Below, one piece after another: positions 6,607 through 10,015 of a stretch of 10,015 nt of DNA. The stretch is taken from positions 1 to 10,015 of the forward strand of contig DAOSWM010000091.1 in the NCBI GenBank assembly GCA_035380045.1, read 5' to 3'. The DNA comes from DAOSWM01 sp035380045 (lineage in GTDB: Bacteria > Bacteroidota > Bacteroidia > Bacteroidales > Tenuifilaceae). The notes below the pieces were generated by a model. That model was not told the DNA's origin, did no database searches, and saw only the letters and a program-made list of their open reading frames with translations. The stretch's first letter is position 1, and every line of letters starts with the position of its first letter. The position numbers and the translations under genes were made by a program.

Positions 6607-8152
6607 GCTGGTTAAAAATGCAGTGGGACGAATGGTCCCAACCGAAATAAACGGACAAGAAGCCATTCCATTTAAAGGGGTTGGTAAACACAGACCCACA
6701 GGACGAAAATATGCACCGCCTATTCCAACGGCTATCGATTATCCTGAAGATGGCAATAAAGTAGTAGGATCGCTAAAAGAAGCTTTGCAAAAATGTGGTT
6801 TAAAAGATGGAATGACGATATCTACTCATCACCACTTACGTGATGGTGATTTGGTGAGTAACACAATTTTTGATGCAGCACACGAAATTGGTGTGAAAAA
6901 TCTGGTATGGTTTCCTTCGGCATCATTCCCATGCAACGAGCCTATTACAAAATACCTTGAAGATGGAACTATAAATCGTATTGAAGGAAGTATGAATGGC
7001 CCTTTGGGAAAATTTGTTAGTCAGGGAAAAATGAAAGGTACCGCTGTCTTGCGCTCTCATGGCGGCCGAGTTCAGGCTATTCAGGATGGTGAAGTTAAAA
7101 TTGATATAGCAGTGTTAGCTGCTCCTTCATCCGACTTTTTTGGGAATGCAAATGCATTAAGCGGGCCATCGGCCTGTGGTGTATTAGGTTATGCTACAAC
7201 CGATTATTTATATGCAGATAAGGTAATTGTAATTACCGACAATTTGGTTGATTTTCCAAATATGCCGATGGAAATTGAAGGTAATTATGTTGATTATGTT
7301 GTTGTTGTGGATAAAATTGGTATTCCTGAAAAAATAGTTTCCGGTACTACTCAAATCACTAAAAGCCCCGACAGATTACTAATTGCTGAATTAACAGCTC
7401 AATTTTTACAGGAAAGCGGAATATTGAAGGATGGTTGTTACATGCAGGCTGGAGCAGGAGGAACTTCGTTGGCTATTGGTTACTATGTTCATCAAATATT
7501 AAAAGCAAAAGGATGGAAATCTAAGCTGGGATTTGGTGGAAGCACCAAATATATGGTTCAGATGCTTGAGGAAGGAACCATGGAGCATATTATGGATGCT
7601 CAGGCTTTTGATTTGGAAGCAGTTGCGAGTATTGCTAACAATAAAAATCACCATCAGTATCCGGTATATAACGCTTATAATTTCCACTCAAAAGGAAATT
7701 TAACATCTATGATGGATATTATGATTTTAGGTGCAACTGAAGTGGATGTTAATTTTAATGGCAATGTTGTTACTCATTCTGATGGATATTTGCTACACGG
7801 AATTGGTGGATGGCAAAACTGTTTGCATGCAAAAAATGTGATTCTACCAATCCCACTATTCAGAGATAGAATTCCTGTAATTAAAGACGAAGTAACAACA
7901 ATATGCGGCCCAGGCGAAATGATTGATATTATTGTTACTGAACGAGGTATCGCTATTAACCCAAGGCGTACTGATTTAATTGAAAAAATGAAAGGCAGCA
8001 AGTTGCCAATTAAAACAATCGAAGAGCTGAAAGCAGAGGCCGAAGCTATATGTGGGACAGCGCAAAAGCCAAATATTTCAGATGAGATCGTTGCTGCCAT
8101 AAAATGGGTTGATGGAACAATAATCGATGTTGTTAGAAAAGTTATTGAATAA
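6599..8152 (+). CDS. citF: citrate lyase alpha subunit CitF, copy 1 (operon copy)
   Basis: CitF is the citrate:acetyl-ACP transferase of citrate lyase: it swaps acetyl for citryl on the CitD carrier, releasing acetate, before CitE cleaves the citryl group. The 517-residue protein has normal family length. Landmarks are GRKYAPP (36-41), STHHHLRDGD (75-84), LRSHGGR (151-157), the CitF signature IVSGTTQITKSPDRLLIAE (247-264 region), GAGGTSLA (285-292), GFGGSTKYMV (311-320), LGATEVDVNFNGNVVTHSDG (378-396 region) and ITVTERGIAINP-like sequence near 445-455. Glu381 is the likely covalent glutamate by analogy with family I CoA-transferases; that is inference. Its ATG overlaps the citDE end by 8 bases and has a strong Shine-Dalgarno, so it is the operon partner of CitDE. 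A strong terminator follows 18 bases after the stop. The middle and 3' part is noticeably more AT-rich than citDE or the second citF. Confidence 0.95.
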   Translation: MSKLVKNAVGRMVPTEINGQEAIPFKGVGKHRPTGRKYAPPIPTAIDYPEDGNKVVGSLKEALQKCGLKDGMTISTHHHLRDGDLVSNTIFDAAHEIGVKNLVWFPSASFPCNEPITKYLEDGTINRIEGSMNGPLGKFVSQGKMKGTAVLRSHGGRVQAIQDGEVKIDIAVLAAPSSDFFGNANALSGPSACGVLGYATTDYLYADKVIVITDNLVDFPNMPMEIEGNYVDYVVVVDKIGIPEKIVSGTTQITKSPDRLLIAELTAQFLQESGILKDGCYMQAGAGGTSLAIGYYVHQILKAKGWKSKLGFGGSTKYMVQMLEEGTMEHIMDAQAFDLEAVASIANNKNHHQYPVYNAYNFHSKGNLTSMMDIMILGATEVDVNFNGNVVTHSDGYLLHGIGGWQNCLHAKNVILPIPLFRDRIPVIKDEVTTICGPGEMIDIIVTERGIAINPRRTDLIEKMKGSKLPIKTIEELKAEAEAICGTAQKPNISDEIVAAIKWVDGTIIDVVRKVIE

Positions 8153-8170
8153 ATACTGTTCTCATTTTAT

Positions 8171-8206
8171 AAAATGTGCCACGGAATTTCGTGGCACATT
8201 TTTTTT
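8171..8206 (+). terminator. intrinsic terminator after first citF
   Basis: A perfect 13-base stem (AAAATGTGCCACG at 8171-8183 with CGTGGCACATTTT at 8190-8202) encloses a 6-base loop and runs into an uninterrupted T tract ending at 8206. It begins 18 bases after the citF stop. Because the arms begin with A and end with T, it could work on both strands, but nothing on the minus strand needs ending here. It separates the citDE-citF unit from the second citF. Confidence 0.93.
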
Positions 8207-8254
8207 AAACCTTTCCCTGACAATTGAATAGTTAAAATTATTTTAAAATATGTG

Positions 8255-8284
8255 TTAGCCAACATATAAATAGTTGTATATTTA
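8255..8284 (+). promoter_or_regulatory. candidate promoter of the second citF
   Basis: TATATTTA at 8277-8284 fits TAnnTTTG except the last base, and TTAG at 8255-8258 is a partial -33 match with an 18-base spacer. The stretch is AT-rich, lies just past the terminator and ends 43 bases before the ATG at 8328. Some promoter is required here because the terminator blocks read-through; the exact position is a guess. Confidence 0.4.
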
Positions 8285-8327
8285 CTTGTTATCATAAGTT
8301 TAAAAACTAATAAAAGCTAAGATTTAC

Positions 8328-9893
8328 ATGGGAAAGAAATATGCAAATCTGGTTAAGAATGCGGTAGGACGAATGGTTCCAACCGAAGTTAACGGAAAAC
8401 CTCAGGTTCCCTTTATGGGAGTTGGAAAGTACAAACCTACCGGTCGAAAATACGCGCCTCTAATCGCTTCCTGCGCCGATTATCCTGCCGATGGAAATAA
8501 AATTGTTCCTTCGCTAAAGGATGCTCTTGTAAAATCAGGATTACGCGATGGGATGGTGATTTCAACTCATCACCATTTTAGGAATGGTGATTTGCTTGCA
8601 GTTCAAATTTTCGATATTGCACACGAGCTGGCAATTAAAGATTTGGTATGGGTTCCTTCTGCTTCGTTCGAATGTCACAGCCCGCTAATCAAGTATCTTG
8701 AGGATGGAACAATTCATCACATCGAGGGAAGTATGAACGGTGCGCTGGGTCGATTTACATCCGAAGGAAAAATGAAGGGAATGGGGATTCTCCGTTCCCA
8801 CGGCGGTCGTTACCAGGCAATTCAGGATGGCGATGTTGTGGTTGATATTGCAGTGATAGCTGCTCCAACCGCCGATCCGTTTGGAAATGCAACCGGCGAT
8901 CGCGGTCCTGCTGCCTGCGGATTACTTGGCTTTGCGCTTGCCGATTCTCAATACGCCAATAAAGTTATTATTGCAACCGATAACGTTGTTCCTTTCCCAT
9001 GTATTCCATGGCAAATTCATGGAAACTATGTTGATTACGTTGTTGTGGTAGATCAGATTGGAATTCCTGAAAAAATTGTTTCGGGAACAACAGAAATTAC
9101 CAAAAGTCCCGACAGGCTTCTCCTTGCCGAAATGACTGCGCAATTCTGCGATGAGGCCGGAATTATTCATGATGGTTTTTCTTTTCAAGCCGGAGCAGGA
9201 GGAACGGCTTTGTCAATTGGAATTTACTTTGCCGATAAGTTGCGCGAACGCGGGATGAAAGCCCGCTTTGCGCGCGGTGGTAGCAACAAGTATTTGGTTA
9301 ACATGCTCGAGGAAGGCTTGGTCGATTTTATTCTCGATGGGCAAACCTTCGACTTAGAAGGCGTTCGCTCCATGCGCGAGAATTTTAACCACCTTAACAC
9401 TAGCCCATTTACAAGTTACAACTACCACGGAAAGGGGAACTTTGCGTCAATGGTTGATGTTGTAATTTTGGGTGCAACCGAAGTCGATGTAAACTTCAAC
9501 GCAAACGTAGTTACGCACTCCGACGGAGTTCTTCTCCATGGTATTGGCGGCTGGCAGAACTGTCTGTTCTCAAAATGCACTATTCTTCCAATTCCGCTTT
9601 TCCGCGATCGCATCCCTGTTATTCGTGATGAGGTAACAACGGTTTGTGGCCCTGGCGATCTTATCGATGTAATTGTAACCGAACGCGGTATTGCGATAAA
9701 TCCGCTTAGGAAAGATTTGCTTGAGAAGTTGAAAGATTCGAAACTTCCAATAAAAACCATCGAGCAGCTCAAGGAGGAGGCAGAAGCAATTTGCGGAAAA
9801 CCTGAGAAGATTGAGTTTACTGATGAACCAATTGCTGTAATCAAATGGGTTGATGGAACAATTATCGATACCGTTTGGAAAGTGAAGAAGTAG
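8328..9893 (+). CDS. citF: citrate lyase alpha subunit CitF, copy 2
   Basis: A second complete CitF of 521 residues, colinear with copy 1 apart from four extra N-terminal residues (MGKKYAN against MSK). By eye about two thirds of positions are identical. All landmarks are kept: STHHHFRNGD, LRSHGGR, IVSGTTEITKSPDRLLLAE, GAGGTALS, GGSNKYLV, LGATEVDVNFNANVVTHSDG (likely catalytic Glu385) and VTERGIAINP. Differences concentrate around residues 110-120, 215-230, 275-315 and 345-375, which may reflect altered subunit contacts or substrate. Its base and codon use resembles citDE more than copy 1 does, with frequent GCC, CGC and GAT-CGC runs. It is separated from copy 1 by a terminator and a candidate promoter, and lacks a Shine-Dalgarno, so it is probably expressed separately. 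It could substitute for copy 1 with the single CitDE, or transfer a citrate analogue such as citramalate; nothing in the sequence decides. Confidence 0.93.
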   Translation: MGKKYANLVKNAVGRMVPTEVNGKPQVPFMGVGKYKPTGRKYAPLIASCADYPADGNKIVPSLKDALVKSGLRDGMVISTHHHFRNGDLLAVQIFDIAHELAIKDLVWVPSASFECHSPLIKYLEDGTIHHIEGSMNGALGRFTSEGKMKGMGILRSHGGRYQAIQDGDVVVDIAVIAAPTADPFGNATGDRGPAACGLLGFALADSQYANKVIIATDNVVPFPCIPWQIHGNYVDYVVVVDQIGIPEKIVSGTTEITKSPDRLLLAEMTAQFCDEAGIIHDGFSFQAGAGGTALSIGIYFADKLRERGMKARFARGGSNKYLVNMLEEGLVDFILDGQTFDLEGVRSMRENFNHLNTSPFTSYNYHGKGNFASMVDVVILGATEVDVNFNANVVTHSDGVLLHGIGGWQNCLFSKCTILPIPLFRDRIPVIRDEVTTVCGPGDLIDVIVTERGIAINPLRKDLLEKLKDSKLPIKTIEQLKEEAEAICGKPEKIEFTDEPIAVIKWVDGTIIDTVWKVKK

Positions 9894-9926
9894 AAAGTTA
9901 TTGATGCCACTTCATTTTCCAATTTT

Positions 9927-10012
9927 ACCTACCAAAGGTAGGTGTCCGGCTGTTCTTTGCCGGTCATGGAAACCTGCCTGATCTACCTGTCGGCAGACAG
10001 GCGTCAGGCAGG
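9927..10012. repeat. cluster of inverted repeats, REP-like intergenic palindrome, may continue past window
   Basis: Three hairpins follow each other after the second citF. The first has arms ACCTACC/GGTAGGT (9927-9933, 9937-9943) with loop AAA. The second has arms CCGGC/GCCGG (9946-9950, 9959-9963). The third is nested: outer arms CCTGCCTGA/TCAGGCAGG (9973-9981, 10004-10012) around inner arms CCTGTC/GACAGG (9986-9991, 9996-10001) with loop GGCA. No T tract follows any of them on either strand, so they are not classic terminators, though they may end or stabilise the citF message. The CCTGCCTG/CGGCAGACAGG words resemble dispersed palindromes I know from Bacteroidota intergenic DNA. The GC content is far above the surroundings. 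Confidence 0.7.
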
Positions 10013-10015
10013 CGT

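Noticed and set aside
8255..8327. Riboswitch or structured leader before the second citF
   Set aside because: The leader is short and AT-rich with no conserved-looking stem set; only a promoter is needed to explain it.
8890..9612. GCGATCGC palindromes in citF copy 2 as a HIP1-like repeat
   Set aside because: There are only isolated occurrences inside coding sequence, explained by Asp-Arg codons.
9927..9943. ACCTACC/GGTAGGT hairpin as intrinsic terminator of the second citF
   Set aside because: No T run follows on the plus strand, and on the minus strand the following bases are A-rich rather than T-rich.

Overview
The window reads as the chromosome of a member of the Bacteroidota, probably an anaerobe of the Bacteroidales/Marinilabiliales type. 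The evidence is a MacB/FtsX-type permease ending in the NPIEALRYE tail common in that phylum, promoters matching the Bacteroidota TTTG-N19-TAnnTTTG consensus, generally weak Shine-Dalgarno signals, and AT-leaning coding DNA. All supported genes lie on the + strand. No rRNA, tRNA, CRISPR array, prophage or insertion sequence is visible, and no gene-free stretch reaches 300 bases.

Bases 1-3243 hold the 3' part of an ABC transporter permease cut by the window edge, then a ferredoxin-NADP reductase-like flavoprotein, then rlmN, the radical-SAM rRNA/tRNA adenine methyltransferase. Reductase and rlmN are 51 bases apart, and the gap is filled by a small array of 7-base repeats. RlmN needs low-potential electrons, so the pairing may be functional. 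Bases 3353-5244 hold a serpin with a lipoprotein signal and an intact inhibitory hinge (predicted P1 Lys), then a small AlbA/Schlafen-type putative DNA-binding protein.

Bases 5310-9893 are a citrate lyase locus. A near-perfect promoter drives a fused CitD-CitE gene: acyl carrier protein joined to the beta subunit in one 406-residue chain. It overlaps by 8 bases a citF gene (alpha subunit) that has a strong Shine-Dalgarno. A strong intrinsic terminator closes this unit. Behind a candidate second promoter lies a second full-length citF, about two thirds identical in protein to the first by eye. Together the genes supply all three catalytic functions of citrate lyase (citrate to oxaloacetate plus acetate), with two alternative alpha subunits. 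The ligase and prosthetic-group genes (citC, citG, citX) are not in the window.

The two citF copies differ in base composition in their middle and 3' parts. The last bases of the window are a dense set of inverted repeats resembling a dispersed intergenic palindromic element.

The points most worth checking are the CitDE fusion with its atypical carrier serine context, the two-alpha-subunit arrangement with its separate transcription units, and the possible recombination junction at the 3' end of citDE.
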